A stretch of DNA of 64,000 bases from Candidatus Zixiibacteriota bacterium (GCA_017999435.1 JAGNLV010000004.1:458188-522187), one strand, 5' to 3'; positions 33,370 through 42,847 are shown, counted from the first letter of the stretch. Numbers and translations are program-made. The notes: a model not told the origin generated them from the letters alone.

Positions 33370-33438
33370 ATGATCAGTTTCTCCGTCAATGGACCGGTCG
33401 TCATCACGCCGGGTTCATGAGGGTCCCGGCCACCTTCG

Positions 33439-34191
33439 TTACATCCGGAACGACTCCACGAGCGATTTCACCAGCAAGTACCAGCCGTCCACGAGCACAA
33501 ACAGGAGGATCTTGAACGGCAGCGATACGATCACCGGCGGCAGCATCATCATCCCCATCGACATCAGCACCGACGCGACCACCATGTCGATCACGAGAAA
33601 CGGAATGAAGAGGACGAAGGCGATCTGGAAGGCGGTGCGCAGTTCGGAGATCACGAAGCCCGGCACGAGGACGTGGAGGGGGATATCCTCCGGCGTCTCA
33701 GGCGGCTCGAGCTTGGCCATGTCGACAAAGAGCGCGAGATCCTTCTCGCGCGTCTGCGCCAGCATGAACTGGCGGAAGGGTCCGGTGGCTTTGTCGAAGG
33801 CCTCCTTCCCGCTGATCTGTTTGTCCAAGTAGGGCTTGATCCCCTCGCCGTACGATTTCTCCACGGTCGGAGCCATCACGAAGAAGGTCAGGATGAGGGA
33901 CAAGCCGACCAGCAGTTGGTTGGGCGGCATCTGGTTTATCCCCATCGCGCTGCGCAAGAACGACATCACCACGACGAAGCGGATGAAGGAGGTGACCATG
34001 ATGAGGATCGACGGGGCCAGGGCGAGGATAGTCAGCAAAAGGACGATCTGCAGGGTGGTCGACAGCTCCTGGGGATTGTCGGCCGACCCGACCTGGAGCG
34101 AGACTTTCGGCAGGCTCTGGGCCGAGACATCGGCCGCGGCGAGCAGAGAGGCGGCCGCGACGAGGGCGCCGAGAACAAGCAGCTTTTTCAT
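33439..34191 (-). CDS. fliP: Flagellar export protein FliP
   Basis: 250 aa from the ATG at 34191, which opens a cleavable signal peptide (MKKLLVLGALVAAASLLAAA), a feature of FliP. The conserved core is clear: LALAPSILIMVTSFIRFVVV, MGINQMPPNQLLVGLSLILT, LVPGFVISELRTAFQIAFVL, ASVLMSMGMMMLPPVIVSLP. It forms the export-gate core with FliQ and FliR. It follows fliO by 66 bp. Confidence 0.97.
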   Translation of the reverse strand: MKKLLVLGALVAAASLLAAADVSAQSLPKVSLQVGSADNPQELSTTLQIVLLLTILALAPSILIMVTSFIRFVVVMSFLRSAMGINQMPPNQLLVGLSLILTFFVMAPTVEKSYGEGIKPYLDKQISGKEAFDKATGPFRQFMLAQTREKDLALFVDMAKLEPPETPEDIPLHVLVPGFVISELRTAFQIAFVLFIPFLVIDMVVASVLMSMGMMMLPPVIVSLPFKILLFVLVDGWYLLVKSLVESFRM

Positions 34192-34257
34192 ATCCGATAT
34201 TTCTTGTCGCGCGACATCCTGTCGCGCGGTGGCGCCCGCAGGCGCGGTAACGGGCAC

Positions 34258-34818
34258 TTAGGCAGTCAGGACTGTGTCTTTCCTTTTCAAGCGGAGCGTG
34301 CGCAGTTTCCCGGACGCCGCTTTGAGCACGTTCGGAAACGTCTCCGCCTCTCCCCCGGCCGCCGGGGCGGCGAGGATCTCGGCGGTCTTCTCCGGAGACA
34401 GCTCGGTCAGCAGCGTGATCGCGGTTTCGGTGACCCCGACCAGGACGGCCTTGTCGGCGACCCGCACCAGCGAGATCGTCTTGCGGGGGGCCACGGCGGC
34501 GGTTTCGATGATCTCGAGCCGCCCGGAGCGGCCGAACCCGCCGCGCTTGCCGGCGAGCCGCCGGAGGGCGTAAATGCCGCCGTAGATGCAGGCGATGACG
34601 ATGGCGAGGGCGCTCGCGATACGCACCAGCGAAGGGAGGGCCGACCCGGCGAAGGGTGCGGCGTCGGTCTCGGAGTTCGGCGCCGCCTGCAGGCGTCCGA
34701 GGTCGACGCCGCGCTCGGCCGAGGCCGGGCCGCCGTTGATTAGCGCGAGGCCGGCGATGGCCGCGCCGAGGATGAGGGCGAGGCCGATGGAGCGCCGCCG
34801 GGTCAGTTTACTGTTCAT
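34258..34818 (-). CDS. fliO: Flagellar biosynthesis protein FliO
   Basis: 186 aa, longer than the typical 100-150. A signal or first membrane helix (RRRSIGLALILGAAIAGLAL) and a second helix (LVRIASALAIVIACIYGGIY) precede the conserved FliO domain (LEIIETAAVAPRKTISLVRV then ADKAVLVGVTE). It overlaps fliN by 11 nt. FliO helps assemble FliP into the export gate. Confidence 0.9.
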   Translation of the reverse strand: MNSKLTRRRSIGLALILGAAIAGLALINGGPASAERGVDLGRLQAAPNSETDAAPFAGSALPSLVRIASALAIVIACIYGGIYALRRLAGKRGGFGRSGRLEIIETAAVAPRKTISLVRVADKAVLVGVTETAITLLTELSPEKTAEILAAPAAGGEAETFPNVLKAASGKLRTLRLKRKDTVLTA

Positions 34819-35359
34819 CGCTCAGCAGTTTCAGCCGCTGCTCCGGCGTCATGAGTTGGACGATGCGGACGCCGAAGTTTTCGTCGATGACGACCACTTC
34901 GCCGCGCGCCACGATTTTTCCGTTGACCAGCACGTCGACCGGCTCGCCGGCCAGCTTGTTCAGTTCGACGACCGATCCGGGCCCAAGCGAGAGGATGTCG
35001 GCGATCGACATCCGGGTGCGGCCGAGCTCGATCGAGAGCGGCAGGTTGACATCCATGAGCAGGCCGATGTTGCGGGGGGCCGGTTTGGCCGCCGGTTCGG
35101 AGAGGTGCTGGAACTCGGCCTCGGCCACCTCGGCCGACCCGAACCGGATGTCCTCGGGCGCGGTCTTCGATTGCTCCTGCGGGAGATCCTCCAGCATCGC
35201 CATCATGGCCGCGTCGGCCTCTTTGCCGGACAGTTGTTCCCGGGCGGCGGCCTGCCGGACCGCTTCGCGGGCGGCCGTCTCGGCCTCAGCGCCGGGCTGG
35301 GCCGCGGCGGCCGCGCCGCCGACCTCGTCCTGCGGCTGCGCGTGCGTCTGATCCGTCAT
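34808..35359 (-). CDS. fliN: Flagellar motor switch protein FliN
   Basis: 183 aa. A low-complexity N-terminal half of about 100 residues (Ala/Gln/Glu-rich) precedes the SpoA domain: LMDVNLPLSIELGRTRMSIA, LGPGSVVELNKLAGEPVDVL, GEVVVIDENFGVRIVQL. The C-ring function with FliM is standard. It overlaps fliM by 4 nt and fliO by 11 nt. Confidence 0.96.
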   Translation of the reverse strand: MTDQTHAQPQDEVGGAAAAAQPGAEAETAAREAVRQAAAREQLSGKEADAAMMAMLEDLPQEQSKTAPEDIRFGSAEVAEAEFQHLSEPAAKPAPRNIGLLMDVNLPLSIELGRTRMSIADILSLGPGSVVELNKLAGEPVDVLVNGKIVARGEVVVIDENFGVRIVQLMTPEQRLKLLSDEQ

Positions 35360-36357
35360 TGCTTCTTCTCCTCCGATGAGCGTTCACATACATCGATAAC
35401 CTGGAACGCGCGCTTCTTGCCCGCCAGGCCGGGCCGCGCCGTGTACTTGCGCCGGCGGTTGACGAAGACCTCGATGGGCGCGTTGATTTTCTTCTCCGAC
35501 GGCACGACATCCCCGATGCGCAGGTCGAGGAACTCCCGCATGCGGATGGACGTGTCGAGCAGGATGGCCGACAGGTCGACGGCCACGTCGTTGAGATTGG
35601 TGAGATTCACGTCGCGGTCGGATTTCTGGAGCCGCTTCTTGGTCGCGTCGATCCAGTTCTGGGCCGAGAGCTTGGTGATGATCGGCTCGAGCGCAACGTA
35701 GGGGTAGCAGATGGTGAGCAGCCCGGTCGACTGGAAGATCTTCACCTGGAACGAGACCACCACGACCGTTTCGCCGGGCGGGACGATCTGGATGAACTGC
35801 GGGTTGGTCTCGAACGATTTCTGCTCGACCTTGATCTCGACGATGTTCTCCCAGGACCGTTCGAGGTCGCGGTAGAGCCGGTGGGTGAGCCGTCCCATGA
35901 CGGAGCGCTCGATGGGGGTCAGCTCGCGCTCGGTCTCGAGGATCTTGCCGCTCCCGCCGAACATGCGGTCGATGAACGAGAAGGTCAGGGTCGGGTTGAA
36001 GTCGACCAGGCTCAGCCCGTCGAGCGGCTCCGCCGCAAACGTGCAGCTGCACGAGGGCGTCACCAGCGACATGATGAATTCAGTGTAGGTGATCTGGTCG
36101 ACGCTGACGAGATCGACGTCGACGATGGTCCGCATGATCGTCGACAGCGACGAGCTGTAGTGCCCGGCGAAGTTGTCGTGCATGTTCTCCAGCGTGCGGA
36201 GCTGGTCTTTCGACACCCGGTTGGGGTGCTTGAAATCGTAGGCGAGGACGGACCGCATGCGATCGTCGCGCCCGCGCTCCGCGCCCGGGGCCGATTCGCC
36301 CGACGACACCGTCGTCAGCAGGGCATCGATTTCATCCTGGGTCAGGATCTTCGCCAC
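35356..36357 (-). CDS. fliM: Flagellar motor switch protein FliM
   Basis: 333 aa. The N-terminal CheY-binding motif (ILTQDEIDALL at 4-14) is present, as are the middle domain (VLAYDFKHPNRVSKDQLRTL, DRMFGGSGK) and the C-terminal SpoA domain. An intact N-terminal motif means the motor can be controlled by a phosphorylated CheY-type receiver, and two such receivers are encoded downstream in the cluster. Confidence 0.98.
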   Translation of the reverse strand: MAKILTQDEIDALLTTVSSGESAPGAERGRDDRMRSVLAYDFKHPNRVSKDQLRTLENMHDNFAGHYSSSLSTIMRTIVDVDLVSVDQITYTEFIMSLVTPSCSCTFAAEPLDGLSLVDFNPTLTFSFIDRMFGGSGKILETERELTPIERSVMGRLTHRLYRDLERSWENIVEIKVEQKSFETNPQFIQIVPPGETVVVVSFQVKIFQSTGLLTICYPYVALEPIITKLSAQNWIDATKKRLQKSDRDVNLTNLNDVAVDLSAILLDTSIRMREFLDLRIGDVVPSEKKINAPIEVFVNRRRKYTARPGLAGKKRAFQVIDVCERSSEEKKQ

Positions 36358-36369
36358 GTCGGCACTCCC

Positions 36370-36975
36370 TCACTGCAGCACAAAGTCGGTGTAGTAGACG
36401 CCGGCCAGCTCGTCCGTCTTCATGAGCTCCCCCACCCGCTTCTTGATCTGGTAGCGGGTGATCTCCTTCTGCCGGGTGTCGGTGAGCTGGGCGACCGTTT
36501 TCGAGGACAGGATCGTGATGAGGGCGTCGCGGATAGCGGGCTCGCGGGCGCGGAAGGCGATCATCGCGGCCTCGGTCTTCACTTCGAACCCGATCGACAC
36601 TGAGAGGAAGCGCGAGCCGCCGGTGCCGGCCGGGTTGATCACGAGGTCGTCGATAGTGAAGATGCGGGCGGCGTCGGCGCCGCCGCCGTGCCCGCCCCCG
36701 GACTCTTTCCTGGTTTCCGCCGGCGCGGTCTCGGCGTGCGGCGCGGGGGCGGCGGATTCGGCGGCCCCCGCCGGCGTCTCCGGCGACGGCGCGAGCATCG
36801 GTTTGACCACGCCCAGAGCCAGCACGATGCCGACGACGACGGCGGCCAGGCCGATGCCGCCGAACAGGAGCAGCTTCTTCTTCCCGCCCGGGGCCGGGGC
36901 CGGCTGGTCCGGGGGAGGCGCGGCCGCCGCGGGGGTTACGGCCGTCTTCTCGTTCTTGTCACTTTCGTTCGGCAT
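36370..36975 (-). CDS. fliL: Flagellar basal-body-associated protein FliL
   Basis: 201 aa. A Pro/Ala-rich cytoplasmic start, one membrane helix (KLLLFGGIGLAAVVVGIVLA), a long Ala/Pro/Glu-rich linker and the FliL domain (FTIDDLVINPAGTGGSRFLS, RDALITILSSKTVAQLTDTR). It stabilises the stator-rotor interaction. In many genomes motA and motB lie just upstream; here the upstream gene is flbD, which overlaps fliL by 17 nt. Confidence 0.95.
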   Translation of the reverse strand: MPNESDKNEKTAVTPAAAAPPPDQPAPAPGGKKKLLLFGGIGLAAVVVGIVLALGVVKPMLAPSPETPAGAAESAAPAPHAETAPAETRKESGGGHGGGADAARIFTIDDLVINPAGTGGSRFLSVSIGFEVKTEAAMIAFRAREPAIRDALITILSSKTVAQLTDTRQKEITRYQIKKRVGELMKTDELAGVYYTDFVLQ

Positions 36976-37195
36976 GGCGTTCTCCTATCGCGCGGGCCCG
37001 CCGTCCGGCGCCGGGGGCGCCGGGACGGCGGTCGCGCTGGTCCGGCGCGCCCCGACCCGGTTCGTCCGAAAGACGAACCATGATCTCGCCGTCGACATTG
37101 ACGAACGTCACCGGTCCCGGAAGCGATTCCAGGAAGCGGATGAGTTCGGCGGTGTACTCGAACGGCACTTCGTTATGTCGGGTCACGCGAATCAT
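36959..37195 (-). CDS. flbD: FlbD-family flagellar protein
   Basis: 78 aa. The first 46 residues match the small FlbD family found after flgE (MIRVTRHNEVPFEYTAELIR, FLESLPGPVTFVNVDGEIMV). The remaining 30 residues are Arg/Gly/Pro-rich and run into the start of fliL, as if the original stop had been lost and the reading frame extended across the ribosome-binding region of fliL. It lies 7 bp after flgE. Confidence 0.8.
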   Translation of the reverse strand: MIRVTRHNEVPFEYTAELIRFLESLPGPVTFVNVDGEIMVRLSDEPGRGAPDQRDRRPGAPGAGRRARAIGERHAERK

Positions 37196-37202
37196 CTAGT
37201 CG

Positions 37203-39143
37203 CTACCTCTTGATGTTGACCAGTTCGTCGAGCATGTTGTCGGAGGTCGTGATCACCCGGGCGTTGGCCTGGAAGCCGCGCTGGGCGGTGATCATCCCGG
37301 TAAACTCCTGGGCAATGTCGACGGCCGAGCTCTCCAGGGCGCCGGAGAAGATCTGTCCGGAGATGGTCTGCCCGGCGACGCCCTCGACGGCGCTGCCCGA
37401 GTTGGCGCTCTCCTGGTACATCGACTTCCCCGCTTTCCGCAGACCGGACTGGTTGAAGAAGTCGGAGAGCATGACCTGGGCGAGCAGGCGGGTGACGCCG
37501 TTGTTGAAGATGCCGGAGATGTTGCCGGCCTTGTCGATCGCGATCTTCTCGAGGATGCCCACGCCGTAGCCGTCCTGGCGGACGATCGAGGCGGTGTGGG
37601 TTCCGGAAGCGAACCCGGTGAGGCCGTCGAAACTGAACGCCGTGCCCGGGTTGACCACGACTTCCATGTTTTCGGCGCCGTTGTTGGGGTTGATCGTGAT
37701 CGCTTCGTTGCCGCCGTTGTAGGCGAACGAGTTGAGCGAGCCGTCGGGGTTGAACTGGACATACCCCGACCCGCCCGTGAGCACCGTCTCCGTGCCGAGG
37801 GTGGCGACAGACCACTCCCAGCGGTTGGTGAGGGCGGAGCGGAAGAACTCGATGGAGAGAGTGTGGCGGCCGCCCTGGGAGTCGAAGACCGTGATCGAGG
37901 CGGTGTGGGTGGTCGACTCGGTGTCGATAACCAGGTCGTTGCCGTTGGTGGCGCCGATGCCGGCCTGTCCGGCGGTGATTTCGACGCCGCCGTCGCCCAG
38001 CCCGCTGAGCCCGGTCACCAGGCCGGTCCGCTCATCGACAACCAGGCCGAGCTGGGTGACAAACGGTCCGCCGGCTGTCCCGGATCCCTGGAGGGGGGTG
38101 AAGGTGTCGGTCGCCACGAGCGTGGTGTCGGCGCCGCCGGAGGTGGCCACGGTCGCGCCCAACCCGGCGCCGAAGATCGTGTTGAGCACGTCGCCGGCCC
38201 CGGCCGGGGAGCTCACGATGTTGTAAGTGGCGTGGTCGCCGGCCCGCGTCCGCATGATCGTGATCGCGCCGGATCCGTCGAGGCTCGCCGACACACCGGC
38301 GATCTGGTTCAGGGAGGCGATGAGTTCCTCGACCGTGGTGGTAGCGCTCAGTCCGGAGATCGTCTCCGTCCGGGCGCCGTCAATGGTCAGGCTGAAGTCG
38401 GAGAAGTCGGTGACGCCGAGGGCGCCGAGGGTCTGCGCGCCGGTCATTCCGGCGGTCGCGCTGGTGACCGTGTCGGCAATCGCCTGGTCGCCGGTGATGC
38501 TGACGCGGTGGGTGCCGCCCACGCCGTCAAGCGCGGTCCCGGACACCAGGAGGACATTGGAGTCGCCCGATTCGACGAGCGCGGCATTGGCGTCGCTCGC
38601 CGAGGCGTCAAGATTGGCCGAGAGCCAGATTTCCTCGGTGGCGTTGGCCGGATCCTGCTGGCCGAAGGGGAGCCGGATGGGTCCGGTGGTCGCCAGCGAG
38701 GGGATCTGGCCGGTGTTGTCGGCCATGCGGCCGAGGACGTACAGGCCGTTGGAGGGATCGACGAGGGTGGCCTGGGAGTCCAGCCCGAAGGCGCCGGCCC
38801 GGGTGTAGAAGCGGTTGCCGTTGGCGTCGCCGAGGATGAAAAACCCCGAGCCCTGGATGGCCAGGTCGAGGATCTGGCCGGTCGTCTCGAGCCCGCCCTG
38901 CTGGAAGAGGTTGTCGATCGAGGCCACTTCCATCCCCAGCCCGAGCTGGACCGGGTTGGTGCCGCCGGTGATGGCCGAGGGGCGCCCCGCGCCCTTGAAC
39001 GTCTGCACGAGCGCTTCCTGGAAATTCACACGGCTGGTTTTGAACCCCACGGTGTTGATGTTGGCGATGTTGTTGCCGATCACGTTCATTTTCACCTGGT
39101 GGTTCTTCAGTCCGGACACACCGGCATACAGTGATGCCATCAT
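37203..39143 (-). CDS. flgE: Flagellar hook protein FlgE
   Basis: 646 aa, long for FlgE (often about 400). The N-terminal rod domain (MMASLYAGVSGLKNHQVKMN, VIGNNIANINTVGFKTSRVN) and the C-terminal helix (FTGMITAQRGFQANARVITT, SDNMLDELVNIKR) are conserved. The middle 350 residues are variable surface-exposed hook domains rich in Thr, Gly and Asp. GGAGGT nine bases before the first of two adjacent ATGs supports 39143. It lies 100 bp after the TIGR02530 gene. Confidence 0.96.
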   Translation of the reverse strand: MMASLYAGVSGLKNHQVKMNVIGNNIANINTVGFKTSRVNFQEALVQTFKGAGRPSAITGGTNPVQLGLGMEVASIDNLFQQGGLETTGQILDLAIQGSGFFILGDANGNRFYTRAGAFGLDSQATLVDPSNGLYVLGRMADNTGQIPSLATTGPIRLPFGQQDPANATEEIWLSANLDASASDANAALVESGDSNVLLVSGTALDGVGGTHRVSITGDQAIADTVTSATAGMTGAQTLGALGVTDFSDFSLTIDGARTETISGLSATTTVEELIASLNQIAGVSASLDGSGAITIMRTRAGDHATYNIVSSPAGAGDVLNTIFGAGLGATVATSGGADTTLVATDTFTPLQGSGTAGGPFVTQLGLVVDERTGLVTGLSGLGDGGVEITAGQAGIGATNGNDLVIDTESTTHTASITVFDSQGGRHTLSIEFFRSALTNRWEWSVATLGTETVLTGGSGYVQFNPDGSLNSFAYNGGNEAITINPNNGAENMEVVVNPGTAFSFDGLTGFASGTHTASIVRQDGYGVGILEKIAIDKAGNISGIFNNGVTRLLAQVMLSDFFNQSGLRKAGKSMYQESANSGSAVEGVAGQTISGQIFSGALESSAVDIAQEFTGMITAQRGFQANARVITTSDNMLDELVNIKR

Positions 39144-39243
39144 GATGTGCGTACCTCCGTTTTGCCGTCGCCGGGCCTCTCCATCCCAATGGAGGCCGAC
39201 CCGCGGTGCGATGCAGTGTTATGGTTGGTGTTCATCACAGTTC

Positions 39244-39642
39244 TCACAGGATGACGGCCGAGTCGATCGACGTCACCACGCCCTCGCGCAGGTTGTCGCG
39301 GTCGAAGGCGGTGATGACGGTCCGGTTGGGCACGGCCACGACCAGGGCCGCCTCGTCGGTGAGGACGAGCGTTTCGCGCGAGCCCTTGGCGGCGGCGCGG
39401 TCGATCGCGTCGGCGATTTTCGCCAGCGTGGCATCGCTCAGCGCGATCCCGCGCGAGAACAGCCGCTGACTGGCGTGTTTGGAGAAATGCACGGCCCGGT
39501 CGGCCGCCAGTTCGCGGGAGAACATCTCCCGGAACGACCCCTCTCCGGCCTGGGCCGGCCCGGCGGGGGCGGTCCGGTTGGCGATCTCGATCAGGTTGAC
39601 CGGGCGCTGGCCGACTGCTATCGGCTGGGGCGTGATCTTCAT
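39244..39642 (-). CDS. TIGR02530-family flagellar operon protein
   Basis: 132 aa. The conserved core FSKHASQRLFSRGIALSD, KGSRETLVLTDEAALVVAVP, NRTVITAFDR and the ending IDSAVIL match the small family (TIGR02530) that sits between flgD and flgE in many genomes. Its exact role is unknown. A variable N-terminal 45 residues precede the core. It lies 33 bp after flgD. Confidence 0.9.
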   Translation of the reverse strand: MKITPQPIAVGQRPVNLIEIANRTAPAGPAQAGEGSFREMFSRELAADRAVHFSKHASQRLFSRGIALSDATLAKIADAIDRAAAKGSRETLVLTDEAALVVAVPNRTVITAFDRDNLREGVVTSIDSAVIL

Positions 39643-39675
39643 CGTAACGTCCTTCCGCTTCTCCGTCTCCCGGCG

Positions 39676-40380
39676 TCACTCGCCGCCGAGTTGCCCCTCT
39701 TCGGCAATGGCCGCCACGTCGCCGAACGGGATCTCCATGCCGTCGACGCGGAAATAGGCGGCGCCGTCGCGGTAGGTCACCGCTTCGACCACGCCGCGCA
39801 TGCCCAGCTTGGGAGTGTATTCGGCCCCCGCGCCGTCGACCGCCCGCACCGCCACCGCGTACGATCCCTCCGGCACCCGGTTGCCCTGGGCGTCGGTGCC
39901 GTCCCAGGTGAAAGTGTGTTTGCCGGAGGCAAGGTTCTCGTCGGTGAGGGTGGCGACCACCTCGCCGTCGGCGTTGGTGATCTTGATTTCCACGCTGGCC
40001 ACGAAGCGATCGGTGGTGATGGTGAGCGACGGCTCTTTTGAACCGTCGAAGTAGATCGTGTCGTAGGAGGCCTCGACCTCTTTGCCGATGAGTCCCGCGG
40101 CCATGACGTTGTTGATGGACTGCATCTGGAGGTAGTCCCACTTGTTGGATTCGGCGATGCCCTCGGCGATGTTGGTCATCTGTTCGAGCGAGGAGAACTG
40201 GGCGAGCTGGGCGATGAAGTCTTCATCCTCCATCGGATTGAGCGGATCCTGATTCTGCAGTTTGGTGACCAGCAGCTGGAGGAAGTCGTCCTTGCCGAGC
40301 TGCTGCAGGCTTCCGGTCTGCCCGCTGTTGGCGGCCGCCGACATGAGTCCGCCGACGGTGGTGTTGGTGATTTCGCTCAT
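39676..40380 (-). CDS. flgD: Hook-capping protein FlgD
   Basis: 234 aa. The N-terminal FlgD signature is clear (LGKDDFLQLLVTKLQNQDPL, NPMEDEDFIAQLAQFSSLEQ) and is followed by the FlgD Tudor/Ig-like domain (TLTDENLASGKHTFTWDGTD, NRVPEGSYAVAVRAVDGAG). It caps the growing hook and is needed for FlgE polymerisation. It lies 9 bp after fliK. Confidence 0.97.
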   Translation of the reverse strand: MSEITNTTVGGLMSAAANSGQTGSLQQLGKDDFLQLLVTKLQNQDPLNPMEDEDFIAQLAQFSSLEQMTNIAEGIAESNKWDYLQMQSINNVMAAGLIGKEVEASYDTIYFDGSKEPSLTITTDRFVASVEIKITNADGEVVATLTDENLASGKHTFTWDGTDAQGNRVPEGSYAVAVRAVDGAGAEYTPKLGMRGVVEAVTYRDGAAYFRVDGMEIPFGDVAAIAEEGQLGGE

Positions 40381-40389
40381 GGTCGTCTC

Positions 40390-42066
40390 CTATGCCAAAA
40401 CATCCACCCCGCCGGCGCCGAGATAGCCGGACGATCCGGTCGCGGGGACCGCGGGCGGGGCGGGGGCGGTTTCATCGTCTCGGTCGAAGCGGCCTCCGGA
40501 AGCGCCGGAGCGTGGCCAGTGCGGCGCGTGCTGCGCAAACCACTGCCCGCGCGCCCCCTGCTGGCCGATCGCCACTTCGATGTGATCCACTTTTATGTCC
40601 GCCCGGGCGAGGGTCTCGACAAGGCGGTCCAGGGAATTCTCAATCGTGTGTTTCGCGCGGGCGGTCTCGACGATGACCCGGGCGGAGAGATGCTCGTCGC
40701 GCACCGTCAGGTGGAGCCGGGCCGGGCCGAGATGCTCGGGGTCGATGCGCAGTTCGACCGAGTCGCCGCCGGGGCGGAGGGCCGTCTTCACGTCCGCCGG
40801 CAGCGTGAAACGGGCGGGCGGCGTCTGCACCCGCTCGCCGGCGGCCGCCGTGCGGAGATCGTCTGCGCCGGCGCCTTTGGCCGACCCGGCCAGGGTCGCA
40901 GCCGCCTCGCCGGATGCATCGGGGGCCTTGCCTCTGCCCCCTGCCAGCGTGAGGAACCGGATCTCGCGGGTCAGAGGGAACAGACGGCTGTCGGTGAAGT
41001 GTCCATCGGCAGTGTCTGGTGCGGCGGCGGCCGGGCGCGGCGTTGTCTTGGCGCCCGCCAGGGCCGCCCCCGGGGTTCCGGGCGAAGCCGGGCGCGCCGC
41101 CCGATTCTGCAGGAGGCGAAAACGAATATCGCTGCCGGCGGGCGTGGTTACAATCACCACGTCCCGACCGGCATTTTCAGCGAGGATTTCAAATTTGCAG
41201 GGAGCCTCGGACGAAGCAGCCGCGCCGCCCGCCTGCGCCGATCCGTGGCCGGCGGCAGGCGTGACCACCAGCTCCTTGAGGCTGACCTTCTCAAACCAGC
41301 TCTCGAGTGCGGTCGGCGATGCGCCGCTCTCCAGCGGGACCCGGGCCGCGGACGCAGGGACGGACACGTGGGGAGCCGGGATCTCCGACGGCTGCGGCAA
41401 CGGCAGCGAAATGCGAATGGCCGGGTGCCCCGGGTCTTTCGGGGAAAGATCGAGCATCAGCCGGCCCTCGGCCGCGCGCGCGTCGGTGATTATGTACGCA
41501 CCGGCCGGGAGCGTGTCGAGCGGCTGCGGGGTAAGATCCTGAATCAGTTGCAGTGCGGCCGGGGTGGGAACGAAAGTTCCGGTTCCGATAGATCCCGGCG
41601 GGTTCGTCGCCGCCGGGGAGTATTCGTCCGAGACAGCAGCGGCCTGGATCGCCGCCCGCCCCTGGAGGACCGACCGGGCCTTGTCATAAATGTCACCGCT
41701 CGTCGTCTCCAGCGCCTCGAAATCCCATCCCGGCGAAACGAGGAGGTCGTCCAAGAGTGCGCGTTCACCGTCGCGTGTCGCCGGGACAAGCGGACGGCAG
41801 GCGGCGGCCAGAGTATCGTCGGCGGGCCGAGCGGTCTGACCGGGGACCGAAGCGGCCTGCGTCCCCGATGGCATCGAGGCGGTTTTCGCCAACGGAAGGA
41901 GCGATGTCACCCGAGACGGGCCGAGGGCGGTCTGCATGAGAGCGCCGAACAGCAGTTCCGGCGGAGCGCCCGCCTCTTTCCCGGCCGTCGCCCCGGAGGG
42001 TTCGACTGTCGGCAGTGGCGCGACTCCGAGCAGGAGGTTCATAATATCGGGTGACAGGGTCGGCAT
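40390..42066 (-). CDS. fliK: Flagellar hook-length control protein FliK
   Basis: 558 aa. The N-terminal 440 residues are low-complexity Ala/Pro/Thr sequence, as expected for the molecular ruler. The C-terminal Flg_hook domain is conserved: VELRIDPEHLGPARLHLTVR, LSARVIVETARAKHTIENSL, LARADIKVDHIEVAIG. FliK acts with FlhB. It lies 2 bp after the MotE-like gene and 9 bp before flgD. Confidence 0.92.
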   Translation of the reverse strand: MPTLSPDIMNLLLGVAPLPTVEPSGATAGKEAGAPPELLFGALMQTALGPSRVTSLLPLAKTASMPSGTQAASVPGQTARPADDTLAAACRPLVPATRDGERALLDDLLVSPGWDFEALETTSGDIYDKARSVLQGRAAIQAAAVSDEYSPAATNPPGSIGTGTFVPTPAALQLIQDLTPQPLDTLPAGAYIITDARAAEGRLMLDLSPKDPGHPAIRISLPLPQPSEIPAPHVSVPASAARVPLESGASPTALESWFEKVSLKELVVTPAAGHGSAQAGGAAASSEAPCKFEILAENAGRDVVIVTTPAGSDIRFRLLQNRAARPASPGTPGAALAGAKTTPRPAAAAPDTADGHFTDSRLFPLTREIRFLTLAGGRGKAPDASGEAAATLAGSAKGAGADDLRTAAAGERVQTPPARFTLPADVKTALRPGGDSVELRIDPEHLGPARLHLTVRDEHLSARVIVETARAKHTIENSLDRLVETLARADIKVDHIEVAIGQQGARGQWFAQHAPHWPRSGASGGRFDRDDETAPAPPAVPATGSSGYLGAGGVDVLA

Positions 42067-42068
42067 CG

Positions 42069-42809
42069 TTATTTTTCCGCAATCGTGATCATCTGTTTGG
42101 ACAGGCGCGCCGCCCGCTCGGGGGGGAGCAGTTGGAGCACCTCGGAGGCGTTCTTGGCTTTCATGCGCGGCAGGATCGACACGACCGTCTCATCGTCGAG
42201 GTTGGTCATGAGCTTGGCCACGGCGTGCGAGTCCATCCCGTCGTAGAGCTTGGCGAGACCGGCGGTGCGGGCCGATTCGGCCTGTTCAAGCACGAGCATC
42301 TGGCGGCTGACCTCGTTCTCGCGGCGGACGAGATCGTTCTCCCTGGTCTTCAGTTGCGACTCCCATTGGGCGAGCCGTTTCTGCTCCTCGGCCAGGTGGT
42401 CGGCCGTCCCGGGTGCGCCCTCGATCGCCGGTGCCGTATCACCGGCGGCCGCACTCTCCGCCGGGTCGTAGTCGAGCACGTTCAGGTTCTCCTGAATGAG
42501 CGCGAGCATGTCGGAGTCGTCCTCGCCGGCCAGGAGACTGTCGAGGATCTGGTCGTCGGTCAGTTGCGCCGCCTGGGCGGCGCGGTTCCCGGCGAGAGTG
42601 CTGTCGGTGTCGCCCGGTGCGACCGGCGCGGTGGACTTCCCGCCGAGCAGCAGGAGCGTTCCGACCGACGCCGCCGCGATCACGGCGAGGCCGAGACCGC
42701 CGTAGAGGAGGTAGGTCAGAAGTCCCTTTTTGGCCGGGGGCGGATTCGGCGTGGGCGCGGGGGTCGCAGCCGGTGCGGGCGGGTTGTTGGACGGGTTTTG
42801 ATCGGTCAC
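42069..42809 (-). CDS. MotE-like protein with MgtE N-terminal-type domain
   Basis: 246 aa starting at GTG 42809, which has GGAG seven bases upstream; no ATG is suitable. A Pro-rich N-terminus, one membrane helix (LLTYLLYGGLGLAVIAAASV), a coiled coil (EEQKRLAQWESQLKTREN) and a C-terminal MgtE_N-like domain (MDSHAVAKLMTNLDDETVVS, MKAKNASEVLQLLPPERAAR). MotE-type proteins act as chaperones or stator partners and often sit next to fliJ and fliK. It is the first gene of the hook operon, 39 bp downstream of a sigma-54 promoter. Confidence 0.85.
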   Translation of the reverse strand: MTDQNPSNNPPAPAATPAPTPNPPPAKKGLLTYLLYGGLGLAVIAAASVGTLLLLGGKSTAPVAPGDTDSTLAGNRAAQAAQLTDDQILDSLLAGEDDSDMLALIQENLNVLDYDPAESAAAGDTAPAIEGAPGTADHLAEEQKRLAQWESQLKTRENDLVRRENEVSRQMLVLEQAESARTAGLAKLYDGMDSHAVAKLMTNLDDETVVSILPRMKAKNASEVLQLLPPERAARLSKQMITIAEK

Positions 42810-42847
42810 ACTAATACTCCGAGCTACATTTTTCCGAGGGAGCACTT

